A model generated the notes under the pieces. That model did not search any database, was not told the origin of the DNA, and saw nothing but the letters and a program-made list of their open reading frames with translations. A DNA stretch of 64,000 bases from Isoetes taiwanensis (taxonomy: Eukaryota; Streptophyta; Lycopodiopsida; Isoetales; Isoetaceae): assembly GCA_021234155.1 (NCBI GenBank), contig JAJEKV010000097.1, positions 2,329,477 through 2,393,476 of the forward strand, in the 5' to 3' direction. Shown in pieces: positions 21,832-33,649 of this stretch. The position numbers were made by a program, and so were the translations under genes. Within the stretch, counting starts at the first letter, position 1, and the number at the start of each line of letters is the position of its first letter.

Positions 21832-22840
21832 ATGGCTATGCAAAGTCATGTCCTATTTCAGAGGATGTTTCCACTATGGTGGATAGCAACAAAGAAGGTG
21901 GTATCATATCTACAGCAATTGCATGCTAAGCAAGATGGTTTGGATGTTCAACTCCCACCCGATGATGTTTTTTATGAGGTGCAAGAATGTTCATTTGCTT
22001 TTGAGCGCTTTGGGGCTCTAGTAGTGCAAATCAGCCATGAAGCTCATAGATGTCATGTGGAGTAGTTATTTGCATGTTCTGTGGTGTGCCACTTCATGGG
22101 GCCTTTCTTGGATCTGAAGCGGATGAGATCATGGTTGTCTGGGCATCTTCAGAAACTAGGATTGCCTGCATATCGATTTATTAAGATGATGGCATCTGTA
22201 AGACAACTGTTGTTTTATGCTCATGTTTGAGTCTCCAGCCAATCACCCAACTGATTGAACGGGGCGTTGATCCTTTGTGGAGGCATTTTCTTTTTATACC
22301 AACAGCATATGCCTAGTTCTTTTCCAGGCAAACGGGGTTCTTAACGAGCCCCTTTTTCAATTGTTGGTGAAGACTTCCCTTTTGAGCTGCATGACTCTGA
22401 ATTCATTTCTGCCTTGGCTAAGATTGGTCTCCACCTTCATCACTCTATCATTAATGGTCTTACAAAGATGTGTGTTGCCAGACCCATTGATCGTGAATTG
22501 CCCTCAACAATTGTCGTTCAAAGTGGGCCAATGTTCCTCTCTTTTAAGTTGAAGTTGCTTAATGGCCCTAAGATAGCTCTTATGTTTCCTGAGACACCGC
22601 ATGCCTTTTTCATCCTAGCTAGTGGTTCCTTCAGCCTCTGGCCCTCGCCTTACATCCTTAGCCCCTACTACAATGGATGTCTATGTGATCCCACTTACCC
22701 TTAGTTCTTCAATCTCTTCATTTGCTCATCAAAAGGAGTGGTTGACAGAGATTCAAAGGGCAAGAGCAAGTGGAGGAGGCCTGTGCTCAAGCCATGGAAA
22801 TTGATCGCCGTGGCATTCATCCGCCACCCTTGCACCCACC
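21832..22840 (+). pseudogene. LINE ORF1 remnant, same family as 42004-43300
   Basis: The stretch DGLDVQLPPDDVFYEVQECSF aligns with DMDVQLLEDIFYEPDHVLVH at 42170-42230. Further on, AKIGLHLHHSIINGLTK aligns with ANGLGLHLAHSIINGP near 42540. The two copies share order and spacing and both are full of stops. The second copy is followed by an endonuclease remnant, which identifies the family as a LINE. Nothing coding is kept intact here. Confidence 0.5.
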
Positions 22841-22887
22841 AGCTTTTTGTCAATGTTGCAGGGTAGCTAGGAATTCAAGTTCCTTAA

Positions 22888-23245
22888 CCCAGGATGTGGT
22901 TAATCCGGCCACCTGGTATCAACCACAAACATAACACAGTTCCAAGCACAAGAACCGGCCGTTTTTACCCTTTTTTTACCGATCCGTCTCTATTTTATCT
23001 GAAATCTTTTTATCAGTCTGACACAAAAGAGCAAGAAAAGTGATTGTATATGTTTTAAAGCAGATCAAACCACCTATAAAGCATCAAAAACCATCCGATC
23101 GAAATTTATGCCCCCAACGTGCAGTTCTAGGCCTGGTTTTTTGGCAGGATTAACCCCTTTTGGCTAAAGAATTGTTTGATTGAATCCGATGGCCGGATTA
23201 ACCACTCTAATTAATACCGAACGACTGGATTAACCACATCTGGGG
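22888..23245. mobile_element. Candidate MITE, 358 bp
   Basis: The left end cccaggatgtggttaatcc is inverted at the right end (ggattaaccacatctgggg). Two more inverted copies of ggattaacc lie inside at about 23150 and 23195. There is no ORF. Both sides have a nearby ttaa (22884 and 23247), but an exact target duplication cannot be assigned. Confidence 0.6.
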
Positions 23246-23479
23246 CGTTAAATACGAAGTTCAAAAGTCTACTTATGTTGTATAGAAAGAGTTGAATGGA
23301 ACTGGCATATTGAACCTTGCATGCTATAAGAGGATATTAGGAGATAGCTAGCTATTGTCAGCTCCAAATGAGAATCAAGTAGGCTATCTCTCCAACCACC
23401 CCTCTTCTGCATACATACTTGAGGTTCTAGATAAACGTCTGCAATTACTGAGCCCTCAGTAGTCATTATCTAAGCTTGT

Positions 23480-23638
23480 CTAGTATCATCATTACTGCAA
23501 AGGTTTTTCCCTTGAAAACCTTTCGAGGCAGGGGTTTTTTAATCCTAGTAGTAATGATTGTACTAGCCCATTGTATGGGTCCCATGACCTATTGGTCTTC
23601 GTGGACGTTAAAAAAACTATTCTATTCTATTCTATTCT
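23480..23638 (+). other. Hairpin element, copy 3, with (TTCTA)n tail
   Basis: Arms ctagtatcatcattact (23480-23496) and agtaatgattgtactag (23550-23566) pair with two mismatches. Inside are the stem aaaggtttt/aaaaccttt and ggggttttttaatcct, matching the core of the hairpins at 10324 and 11097 although the arms differ. About 40 bases later comes gttaaaaaaactattctatt and a short (TTCTA)n run. Confidence 0.55.
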
Positions 23639-24296
23639 GCACTTTTCAGAGAAACAAACATAACACGTTTGTTATGAAATAATTAATAGAGAAGATCAAA
23701 GGCAATCAAGAAATACAGAAGGGCAAGCTGTGCCTGAAAGCACTAGGCTGAACTCTGGGTTGTCAAGAAATGCATTGCAAAGATCTGCATGGCTTCCATC
23801 GATTTCTTTGCTACAAAGGGCGAAGGTGTATGTTGGAAAGGTGCTACTTGAGGCGCTAGTTGTTCATTCATAGATTCAAGAAAATTGGCTTCAAATCTGC
23901 ATCGAATCTAGGGCTATGCTGGTGGCCGAGCTTAGTAGCTAACTTGAGCTGTGGGCCTAATTGCACCATAGGTCTCTGCCACATAGAAACGAAACACAAA
24001 CGAAATGAAACGCCATAGAAACTTGGGTAAGTGGTGCAAAAGTATCCAAAAAGAGGAATTTTTTTTTTCCTTTGGTTGCTTAAATAAGATCTCAACCGTC
24101 TACATCCCCTAGACATCCCACTTCATCTCTGCATTCCATAACCCAAAATTCAAGAGAGGGAAAGTTCTTATACCCACCCTCTTAATAGAAGTATCGTGGC
24201 CATATGGCAACCAAAGGATACCCCGCAACACCAAGAACGAGTGATGGTGCAACGAAAATTTACAAATAGTGAGATGCATTCTATGTAGATTGCAAA
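23639..24296. other. Upstream region of the ABC gene
   Basis: No other gene is seen. The stretch should hold the promoter and leader of the ABC ATPase gene, but no TATA box or named element is clear. Confidence 0.4.
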
Positions 24297-27200
24297 ATGG
24301 CTAAACAGACCAGCGGACCTAGTGTGCAAGTGAAGGATCTGAGTTTTTCTTACCCAGGCCAAGCTCCTTTCATATCAGGATTCTCTTTCCAACTGCAACC
24401 GGGATCAAGATGTCTTTTGGTTGGAGCTAATGGATCAGGTAAATTAGTTTCGGAGCATAATTTGATCTATGTCGCCTGCATTGTGGCTTGGAAAGTTGAC
24501 TATACACTTAGTTTGGGCAGTTTTCAATGGATTAGTCATCGTTTGTTTCTATTATAACATTGCGAATGTCATGTACTTGTTTAGCCTTCGCACTGAGCTA
24601 GTCATTATGTGATTTTGTTTATCAATTAGGGAAAACAACTCTGCTGAGGATCCTCGCTGGTAAACACATGGTAGGAGGAAAAGATGTAGTAAGAATACTG
24701 GGACGGCCAGCTTTTCATGACACATCACTTGTTTGTAAAGGAGATCTTGTTTACCTGGGAGAATCATGGAACAGGAATATTGGATCTGCGGTTAGTTTGT
24801 GATGCAACTTTATTTTCAGTTCATGCTAGCGTGAGTTGTAACCTTTCTTTGTGTTGTAAAGTGTTATAAATCTAATACAGTTCACTCACCTCAAAGGTTT
24901 TATTATTTACAGGGCGAGGTTCCATTGCAAGGAGACTTCTCTGCAGAGCATATGATTTTTGGAGGTAACTTAAGGAAACCAATTAATGAAAATCTTGCCT
25001 TTATGTTTGCATATACAAAGAGGAATAACAAAATTGAGAAGTGTGACTGTCGTGATTGGGAGGATTTCGTCAGTTAAGAAAATGGTGTGAAAGGTGTCAC
25101 TCTGCCTGTTTGTAGATGTTAAAACCAAGAAACTGAAATGAAATTTGAGTCTATAAAAAGGTTTTGGTTTTGGGGGCAATCTCTGAAGCATAAGGCTTTG
25201 ACCGGTGGATATTTTTTATTATATTCTAGGTTTCTCATGGAATATGCCTTGTGATTTTTATATTTACGAATGTTTTCGGGCATTATTCAAACTGTTTATG
25301 AGAAATCTAAGGAGGATGGTTTTTCTTTTACTTTCTGTGCTGTTCATTATGAAAGTGGAAGGAGCAGATCCTCTTCGGCGGCAAAGGTTGATAGACTTAT
25401 TGGATATTAACCTGCATTGGAGAATGCATAAAGTATCAGATGGGCAGCGCCGCCGTGTGCAGATTTGCATGGGTTTATTACAACCATTTAAGGTATGCCT
25501 ACAGCGTCTTATTACATTGTTATGCCCCACATGCTGTAATATTAACAATAGTATATATGAGATGAAACAGAGTTTTCTAAGCAATATGTTATTTCAGCAT
25601 CCAACTAAAAGAACAAGCTAAGAGAAATATGACTAAACTGCAGGAAGACATAACAATCTGCTTAAAGTTTGGCATATTTTATACCAGATGTATAAGCTAG
25701 CTGTTTCAGGATTTAAATATGGATGCCTGCAGCATTCTTTTTGTGCTGAATTGCAATAAGTGGCTTGTTAGAGTGGGCCCGGAAAACATTTCAGGTGCCA
25801 TGCAGATAGTCATAACGTGGAAACATACTGGTTAAGATCTTGAAGGTCGTTAGATGCTTGTAGTTTAGATAAACCATGGGAATATCTAAACCTTATAGTG
25901 AAACTAAATTGACACTATCTAAGCTATTGCGAGAATGAAAGAAAGTTGTTTTCAAGAGAAAAGCAGATGGAGGCTTATTTGCTGATCGTAACTAGGGCAA
26001 GCATAACTTGTCTTCAATGTTCTATGTTCTATTCTTTTATAGGTAAGAAAACTCATCCAGACCTATAACTCAAGATATCTACAGCCGTTCGTGCTGATAG
26101 AATGGCTGCTAGGATTCCTGTGACTGCTATTAGACTAGCTAATTGCTATATTATTGGCTGTTGTTAAGGGGTTCACTGGAGCTAAATCTAAAGGGACGAT
26201 TCCATAGGCACTAATGCTTTGTCATTCTTAACTCTATCTTTAGGAGTTCGTCTAAAGTGCTTGCCCTCTGTACTGCTGTGGTGGTCTGGTCGATGCATCA
26301 GAACTACCACAATAACATTTTCCACAAATGAGTGTGAAGGCATGTTTAGGTTTAAGATGAATATCTTTTCATGTTAGTATTCTTTGCCTTGGTTTCCTGT
26401 GAAAATTTTGAACTTCTTTCTACTCCTCCTAATGAGTCTGTGGGTTGAGCCATAGATATGACACATTCCCTGGTTGGACCTTGACCTTCGGTGGGAAAGT
26501 GTTATGGAGAAATGGGAATGAAGAAACCAAAAAAGCTAGATCGACTCAGAAGAGGTATGCTGCAAGTGGACAGAAGGTACAATAGCAAAGTTTGCAAGTT
26601 GTAGAAAAATTGAAATGAGATTTTGAAAGATCAAAAGCAGACAAAATGGGAACTTGTTTAAAACAAGCGATCTTTCTTCCTGTCAAGAAGACTGGGCTTT
26701 GAGGTGCCATTTGGCTTATTCTAATATATCATGCCAGCCTTTACGAAAATCAAATGCAGTGCAGAGATCTTCTCGAAATATTGTTTATTGTGCTTGTGAA
26801 GGAAAACGGTTGCTGTGATATACATCTCAAAGACGAATTTACAAGGGCTGTTGATTCATATGCCAACAAAAAGTCGCAAGGAAAACAATCTACAACAACA
26901 AAATTATAAGTGAGGGCTAAGTTAACAAGCATTGAAATTCTAACTTAGTGCTAGGTACCTTAATCTCTCTCTAGGTCACTCGAGCTAAATCTCTTGCATG
27001 GAGTTTCTAGAAGCCAATTTGCTAAGCTATGTATGCTGACATTTCTTTTATGTTGGCTGCAAGTGTCAACTTGTGACATTAAGTGTCTACCAAGGTTTAA
27101 TGTTTATTGTTTTGTTTTATGTACCAGAAAATGCGAGAGATAGAGTTTTATTGTATGGCATGAGTTACGGAGGAACATGTTTATTGCAAGCATATTAACA

Positions 27201-27911
27201 GAACTATTGTTTGTCACCATTGCCTTGATCACACCTGTTTCCTGTTCAAAGCCTATGCCTTCTATTTTTCATCCTATTCTTTGTCAACTTTCATATCAGG
27301 TGTTATTGCTCGATGAGATTACAGTGGATCTGGACGTTGTTGCGCGAATGGATCTACTTTACTTTTTCGAGCAGGAATGCATACAGGTTTTTTTCCCCTT
27401 AATCCTTTTCTCACGTCTTCCTTTTTTCAACCACTGGAAGTCCGGCAGGATATAAAGTTATAGTTCTGATAGTTCTAATAATACATAGAGTTGCCATCTG
27501 GGAACTACATGTTATGAACAAGAATAAGATGCTTTTGTTAAATCTTTCTGACTTGTAATGTTTCGTAGAGATTTGACTTATTTAACATCTTTGCTTATGC
27601 ACTTATGGGGTGATGTTTTGTTCCATTTCTAGAGAGCTGCCACGATCATCTATGCAAGTCATATACTTGATGGATTAGACACATGGGTAACACATATTGC
27701 TTATGTGAAGGAGGGTAGGCTTCAACACTTGACAGATATGAAGAGTCTTCTCAACAGCCATCCTTTAGTGGATAACTTGCTGGAGATCATTGAGCCTTGG
27801 TTGAGAAAGGAGAAACAAGAAAGGAAAGAAAGGGCCTTGACAAGATCCACTGCAGTTAAGATTACAACTTCGCCGTGGGCCTCGAGTCGACATATGGCAT
27901 ACTACAAGTGA
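24297..27911 (+). CDS. ABCI20-like: ABC transporter I family ATPase, ABCI20/CAF16-like, six exons
   Basis: Exons: 24297-24438, 24630-24790, 24913-24964, 25356-25492, 27300-27386 and 27633-27911. Every intron is GT..AG and the joined frame stays open for 285 codons. The product is a single soluble ABC nucleotide-binding domain with no membrane segments. Walker A is GANGSGKT (residues 43-50), split by intron 1 inside the Gly codon. The signature is VSDGQ (145-149) in place of LSGGQ, which is normal in this family. Walker B is VLLLDE (165-170), with VDLD following as D-loop and the H-loop His at 203 (ASHILDG). The text [19 protein letters not shown] is highly typical of plant ABCI19/20/21. Those proteins are related to yeast CAF16, and Arabidopsis members have been linked to an ER-associated complex and cytokinin response. 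Length is close to ABCI19 and shorter than ABCI20. Family placement is firm; the choice among the three paralogues is not. Confidence 0.93.
25493..27299 (+). other. Intron 4 of the ABC gene, 1.8 kb
   Basis: It begins gtatgcct and ends tcatatcag. It contains only short ORFs and no recognisable transposon, and is the longest intron of the gene. Confidence 0.8.
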
Positions 27912-28210
27912 TAGCTCGCAAGAACAATGTTTAATACCAGCTTTTGAAGTTTCACTTCAAGGGAAAAGTCCGTCTAGTATATACAAAAGTCTCATAGGCT
28001 ATTCCATCATCATTTACGTGTCCAATTCAATAAACAATATGAAAACCATAACATGGACCCATTGTTTCTAACATTTAAGGACTTTTTTCGTTGGGAGGTT
28101 GTTCAGTTGGTGAGTTGGTGACCTATAAAATTTTGCACATAATAAATGTCCACTTTGACAGCACTGCTTTTTATAAATGTGTGCATCTTTAGATGATTTC
28201 CAGTTTCATT
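27912..28210. other. 3' flank of the ABC gene
   Basis: AT-rich and without ORFs. It likely holds the 3' UTR; aataaa appears at about 28030. Confidence 0.4.
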
Positions 28211-28435
28211 TACTACAAGAAATTTATTTTGGCGGACAAAACTTTTTTTTTTTTCGAAACATTTATCTTTTGGGTACCTTCAGACCATGGGGTTAAATAT
28301 GTTATGTTAAAAAAATTTAATTTAACAATCAACACACATGTTTTTTTTGTTAAGGAAACTGTTAAAAAAAAGGGGTTAATTTATAACAATTTGTTAGCGC
28401 TAAATTAAGGTTTTAACAAGGTTTCACATTGCAGG

Positions 28436-28625
28436 TTGTTACGTTAAACATTAACAACTGATTAACAACCTTGCAAGAATTGTTACGTTAAACATTAACA
28501 ACTGATTAACAACCTTGCAAGAATTGGACGACCTTGCAAGAATTGTTAACAACTGATTAACAACCTTGCAAGAATTGGACGAAAATTTATTGCCTTGCAA
28601 GAATTGGACGAAAATTTATTGGATG
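28436..28625. repeat. Tandem repeat, 44-base unit
   Basis: The unit ttgttacgttaaacattaac.. with ..ctgattaacaaccttgcaagaa occurs twice in full. Shortened units follow, with ccttgcaagaattggacg and gaaaatttatt repeated. Confidence 0.85.
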
Positions 28626-28689
28626 CCCCTGTGGCTGGTTTAGTGTTGTTACGGCGGCATCGCCGCTCCATCGCCGCTCCATCGCCAAT

Positions 28690-28985
28690 CGACCAGCACA
28701 CCAGCATTTCTTCAGACCAGAAGTACCAGCATTTCTTCAGCATTTCTCTGGTATGCATTCTCAGACCAGAAGTACCAGCATTTCGTCTTTAGTATTTCGT
28801 TTTTTAGCATTTCGTTTTTTATCATTCTTCAGACCAGAAGTACCAGCATTTCGTTTTTTAGCATTCTTCAGACCAGAAGTACCAGAAGTACCAGCATTTC
28901 TTCAGACCAGCATTTCTTCAGCATTTCTCTGCTATGCATTCTTCAGACCAGCATTTCTTCAGCATTTCTCTGGTATGCATTTCTT
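28690..28985. repeat. Minisatellite of caccagcatttcttcaga type
   Basis: Variants of ccagcatttcttcagaccag and agaagtaccagcatttcgtt recur about every 20-40 bases. An ORF at 28753-29193 reads through it (FRPEVPAFRFLAFFRPEVPE-like) only because of the repeat. Confidence 0.85.
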
Positions 28986-29700
28986 TTTTGTGTTCTTTGT
29001 CTCTATCTTTTATACTGTCATCATCATCAGTTCATGTCCCATCAGCTCATATCCCATCAGTGTTGTCCCATCAGCTCATATCCCATCAGTGTTGTGTTTA
29101 TATGAAGATCTCTATCTATCTGTATATCGTTTTTTGGCTGGCACCTTCCATAGAATATGCTGTTTGTGGGTTTGGGAAACTCTTAAATTTTGAAGCTCCA
29201 TAGCCTGGATAAGCATTGGAGTATAAGTTAGACTAGCAACAAAAGCTAGTGCCAATTACTTCCTAGGTAGAATTGGTTCTCTCTCTCCTTTGATGTTATG
29301 TAGACATCTTTATCTGTCACTCATGCCCCCATGCTATCAACCAACAGATTGGTGATCAATATGCTGAGCCCAACTTTGTCTCTTACTGGTACAAGCCCAA
29401 ACACTAGTTTTTCGTCTAATTTTGCAAAGAAGCAGTCGCTCTATTGTGGCCACTTCACACCTTATGATTGAAGACGATCCTTCATCCTGATCTACTCATC
29501 CAACTAACTGTTAATATTCATATTCTTATTAAGTGTTGTCTCAACCATTCAGCTGTGTAACCGTCTGTAGGTAAAAGTACATGCATGCAACCATGCGACT
29601 ATAGTTACAGCAGGCTTTCGTTAGATGTGGAAGATGCATCTCTTCCTTGTTAGTCTCTTCTTATTGTATGCAGGAGCCATATGAATGGCCTAACGCAGGC
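28986..29700. other. No gene; short catcagctcatatcc repeat
   Basis: The text catcagctcatatcccatcagtgttg-like unit occurs twice at 29038-29092. The rest shows no gene. It lies between the minisatellite and the LINE fragment. Confidence 0.5.
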
Positions 29701-29804
29701 CATATGCTCAGTCTTTCTTTTAGAAACTACATTGAGAAAGTTGTGGTGTCATTTGGAAGATGTTGGGTATCTTCATATCTGACTGCTGGGTCCACATGAA
29801 ATTC

Positions 29805-31412
29805 TCAATTCTGAAGAGATAGAAAACCTGAGCCATTGTCATCACTTGCTTCATTGTCAGCCCAATGACAATTAAAATAAAAGTAGAACCCCTGTAAGGA
29901 TCCAAGTCTGTCAAGATCCTTGTTATAGTTAATACCATGCTTCCTGTGATGTGATAGTGCCATTAGTGCCACTTCTGAGTTGAAAGAGTTCTTTAGCTTC
30001 AATATAGAGATCCCTTGGCCACCTAGTGCCACATCACACCGGTGCTTCCAGATGACCCATAGCGCAATATTCACTAAAGAGGCTTCGATACAGCACCTAT
30101 CAATAATCAATAGATCTGGCCATCTCAGATGATGTACCATCAGCCCAATAATGGGGCAAACCCAGTGCCAAAACTCTGCGATCCGAGGGCAAAAAAAGAG
30201 GTGTTCAATAGATTCAGTGATATGGCAACCAAGTGGACACCTATCGTTGTCCAGAATACCCTTGTTAAATAATCTTTCCTTTGTACTAAGCCCCCCTTGC
30301 AAAGTTGTCCACCTAAAAAATTGTATCTTTTTTGAACAAAGAGACTTCCAGGAGTTCGCTAGAGCAGCTTTGGCAACTCCACTGCTCACCCCAAGCCTTG
30401 CCTCTGCTACCAAAGGAGTATCTACACGTAGTCCTCGATAGATTCTAGCCACACTATATTGTGCATGCCCATCAAAACGCCATTCCTCACAGGGTCCTAC
30501 TGTTCCAGATAGGTTGGTGACGTTGCCTAAGATCTCCCGTAGCACCTTACGGTCACCTTCGCCTGGGTTCTGGATTTTACTCTTGAATGCAGTCCAACTG
30601 ATCCATCTCCCATTCATCCACAAATGCTGCAACTTAGTGATTTCATAGCTCTTCCACTTGATGAAGATGCGAGGGTGAGAGAGGGCCAAAGGAAGGCCCT
30701 CCCTCCCCCATATCCTGGTATTCCAAAACAAACTGAAACCACCTGCTTCCCTGGGAGGATCCATAGGGGTGAAAAGATGTTGCACGTCCAGCCACGCTTG
30801 GAGAATCTTTCTCATCACAGGAGATGTACCAGGGGCTACCTTGAAGCTAAAATAGAAAGCTCCCAACTCATCTCTGGAGAGAGCTGGCCTTCCCAAGAGC
30901 TTACCCTGCTTCAACCAATAGGATATAAATTTCAAAGCAGGTGATAAAGTAGATGACTCACCTTGTAGTACTCTCCATACAAATTTAGCTGCCAGGGCCT
31001 GTGCCTGAGTGGAGGGGTTTTTGCAGCCCAATCCCCCATCCCTTTTATCCCGACACAGCTCCTCCCAGGCCACCTTAGCCATGCCACCCCAGATGAATTT
31101 TCTGATTATAGTTTGCATTTGATTGTAAACCCCTTTCTGGGCAATCATCACTGTTGAGTAATAGATGTGAGAGGCAGCTAGCACTGCATTAGAAACTGTC
31201 ACACGACCAGATGTTGCCAAGATCCGTGTAGACCATAGACCTACCTTCTTTCTGAGTTTATCCAATATGGGGGCCCAGAGGCCTTTGAGGTTGTCTGATA
31301 GCACGAGGGGAAGACCCAGAAGCTTAACTGATTCCCCAGCTGCCACAACTGGAAAACCCAGACCCCCGGCCCGAGGATCAATGGGACTATCCAAGCCCGA
31401 GAAATCGCACAC
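29805..31412 (-). pseudogene. LINE reverse transcriptase thumb/connection and zf-RVT
   Basis: A single 535-codon open frame begins within the RT palm-thumb border (GFPVVAAGESVKLLGLPLVL) and continues with GRVTVSNAVLAASHIYY, DGGLGCKNPSTQAQALAAKFVW, and the zf-RVT text KKIQFFRWTTLQGGLSTKERL.. with CPLGC, H and C ligands near 30230-30180. The end holds ALWVIWKHRCDVALGG. It is unusually long and clean for this window, but lies one frame away from the catalytic palm. Confidence 0.85.
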
Positions 31413-32264
31413 TTATTCGCGTTAAGGCCAATTCCAGATACAACCTCAAAGGATGTCAGAACCTCACGAAATGAGTGGAAACTGTTGTCATCATATCTGA
31501 GGAACATGAAGGTGTCATCTGCATATTGCATTATTGTTAACTTTTCTGTACCTCCGGGAAAGGTAAGCCCTTCCAGATCGCCCTCAGGCATCTTTTTAAT
31601 CAAACCATTCTTGTCAAAAGGTTAGCCATGATGAGGAATAAGTAAGGAGCGAGGGGCAGCCCCGTCTAATCCCCTTCTTGAGTTTAAAATGCACCGGATG
31701 GTTGCCCATTAACTGAACCGACGCCTTGATGCTAAGTTATTCATCCCCGAGCCAACCCCAATAAAATGGGGCTCAAATCCCATATGGTACATGATGTAAC
31801 GCAACCCTTCCCATCTAAGAGAATCATATGCCTTTCTAAAGTCCATCTTGATCATTACACATTTTTGTTTGGAAGCCCCTTTCCAATGCAAACCTTCCCG
31901 GGTGCAAAGGTAGTTATCCAATATGTATCGCACGGCAAGAAAGCGATTGCTCCCGCCCAATGACCCTGTTCAGAATTGGTTTCAAGCGGTTAGCAATAAC
32001 CTTCATGATTACTTTATAGATGACATTGGTGAGTGCAATAGGCCTCCATTCCCCAAGGCTTTGAGGTCTTGGAACCTTAGGAACAAGAGTGATAAACCAC
32101 TTTGCTAGTGACGGTGTAGAGAACATGACAACCATGCTCCACGTCATTTCACGATGAACTCCGTCCAAGCACATCCCAAAATTCAACAAAGAATTCTGGA
32201 GGGAAGCCGTCTGGCCCAGGTGATTTTCTTGCTGCAAGGGAGCATAAGGTTTTATAGATCTCAT
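31241..32264 (-). pseudogene. LINE reverse transcriptase palm, catalytic part
   Basis: The motifs run in order: WRPIALTNVIYKVIMKVIANRLK (about 32060-31990), VMIKMDFRKAYDSLRW (about 31860-31810) and IMQYADDTFMFL (about 31530-31495). The catalytic YADD is intact. The pieces occupy different frames (32264-31914; 31960-31709 and 31603-31241), so at least two frameshifts separate them. Confidence 0.85.
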
Positions 32265-32889
32265 CTCCCTCTATGTTATTTAATAAAAGCTGATTTTCTT
32301 CTCGGGTAACCTTCCCCCCCCAATCAACTTTAGACAACCAAAGTGCCATCTGAGCATGGTAAGAGGAAGGTAAAGGATCTTCCTTAAATTGATCTTCAAA
32401 GCTTTCTCTAATAAATGATCTGATCTCCTGTGGTTCCGCCAATACATTTGACTTGCCATCCTTAATCGATGAGATACTGTTATCAGCTAAGCTTGCACCA
32501 GCCATTCTAAAAAAGCACTTGGAGTTCTCATGGTCAAGTTCGGCATACCATTTAGTTTTAGAGCGAACTGCCGCCCCTCTAGCCTCTTCCTCCTCAATTG
32601 CCTTTGCTTTCCCCTCCAACTCAGCCTCAATGTTCTGTTTAGCAATGCTGTGTGGATCAGATAATAACTCCTGCTTAACTATTCTCAACTGATTGTATAT
32701 GTCATTCTTTTCCCTTTTGAACTCCATGGCTCTGCTTTTCCCCCACACTTTGACCCAGGCCTTCATTAGGCTGAGCTTCTGAACCCAGGTTTTCATGCTT
32801 TGAAGATTACGATCATTAGAGAGAGAGGATATAAATTCCCTGAAAGGCTTGCAAAATGCCTCCTTTCCTAACCAGAAGGATTTTTGTTT
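32149..32889 (-). pseudogene. LINE pre-RT linker region
   Basis: The minus strand reads FWLGKEAFCKPFREFISSL from the very break at about 32885, then MKTWVQKLSLMKAWVKVWGK, a charged helix with EEEEARGAAVRSKTKWYAELDHENSKCFF, and SPGPDGFPPEFFVEFWD just before the RT palm. RSKxxWxxxGDxNSKFF and SPGPDGF(P/S) are constant marks of plant LINE ORF2. Confidence 0.85.
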
Positions 32890-33649
32890 TGCAATGTGAA
32901 AAGCTTTTTAATAGATTTTGTTAAGTTAAAAACTAACATAACAACTCCAGTGCGAAAATATTTTTAACAAATTCTGTTATGTTAATAAATAACATAACAA
33001 TCACATGTGTGAAAATCATTTTAACAGATTTCGTCATGTTAGTAATTAACATAACAGCTAGTGTGAAAGCTCGATAAAAACAACCTTAATTTAGCATAAC
33101 AAACAATTGGTTATCTTAAAATTTACTTTAATTTAACCCCATGGTGTGTAGGTACCCTTAAGGGGGCATTGTTGTGATTTCACATCCTTCCGACTTCACT
33201 CCATGTTGTGAGTTGGCAAAAAGGAGCTGGTAAAAAGGAATAGCGTGCAAAATGTTTAGCGCAAAGAAGGAATAATGCAAAATGCATGTGTATTTTTACA
33301 CATTTCGGAATTGCCCCACATGGTGCATTAGAGAAAATATGGGGTCTTAGAATATCCTTTTAAAAAATGCTTGAAATTCCACATCAGATTTTGCAATCCA
33401 CCAATAAGGGGCTTGCTCTTTGTTCAAATGGCATGTCTACATGGCAAGGGGATGCCCCAAATATTTAGAAAATAGTGCATGAAATCCCCTAAAGATATTG
33501 TTAGATTTATAGGAATCTTGTTTACGTGAGGTGTGAAATAACTACATTGTATTGCATCGAGCATCCAATAGTTAATGCATGAAAAAAACCACGACTCCCA
33601 ATTAGTAGTTTCAGACGCTACTAAACCGGGTTTAGGGTTCTCAAAATCG

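Larger units (their letters stand above)
29701..32889 (-). mobile_element. LINE fragment, 5'-truncated, minus strand
   Basis: About 3.2 kb of LINE ORF2 begins inside the pre-RT region and continues through reverse transcriptase and zf-RVT. The endonuclease and ORF1 are missing. The 5' break at about 32889 coincides with the inner end of the right inverted arm. No clear poly(T) is seen at the low-coordinate end, so the 3' limit is approximate. It is less decayed than the LINE at 28-7108. Confidence 0.8.
28211..33176. mobile_element. CACTA-like element with long inverted subterminal regions
   Basis: The left end reads tactacaagaaattt. The right end, on the minus strand, reads cacaacaatgccccc. 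Both are degenerate forms of the CACTACAAgAA end. Inverted arms of 223 bases (28211-28433) and 287 bases (32890-33176) share gggtacc, then ccatggggttaaat, then many gttatgtta/taacataac copies, then ttcacattgc. The repeated short motif fits subterminal transposase-binding sites. The interior holds minisatellites and a minus-strand LINE fragment, and no transposase. Target duplications are not evident. Confidence 0.5.

Noticed and set aside
28436-28625. Possible CRISPR-like array
   Set aside because: The units abut directly without unique spacers, and the DNA is a plant nuclear genome.
28753-29193. 146-codon ORF on the plus strand
   Set aside because: It reads through the ccagcatttcttcag minisatellite; the repeated RPEVPAF text comes from the DNA repeat.
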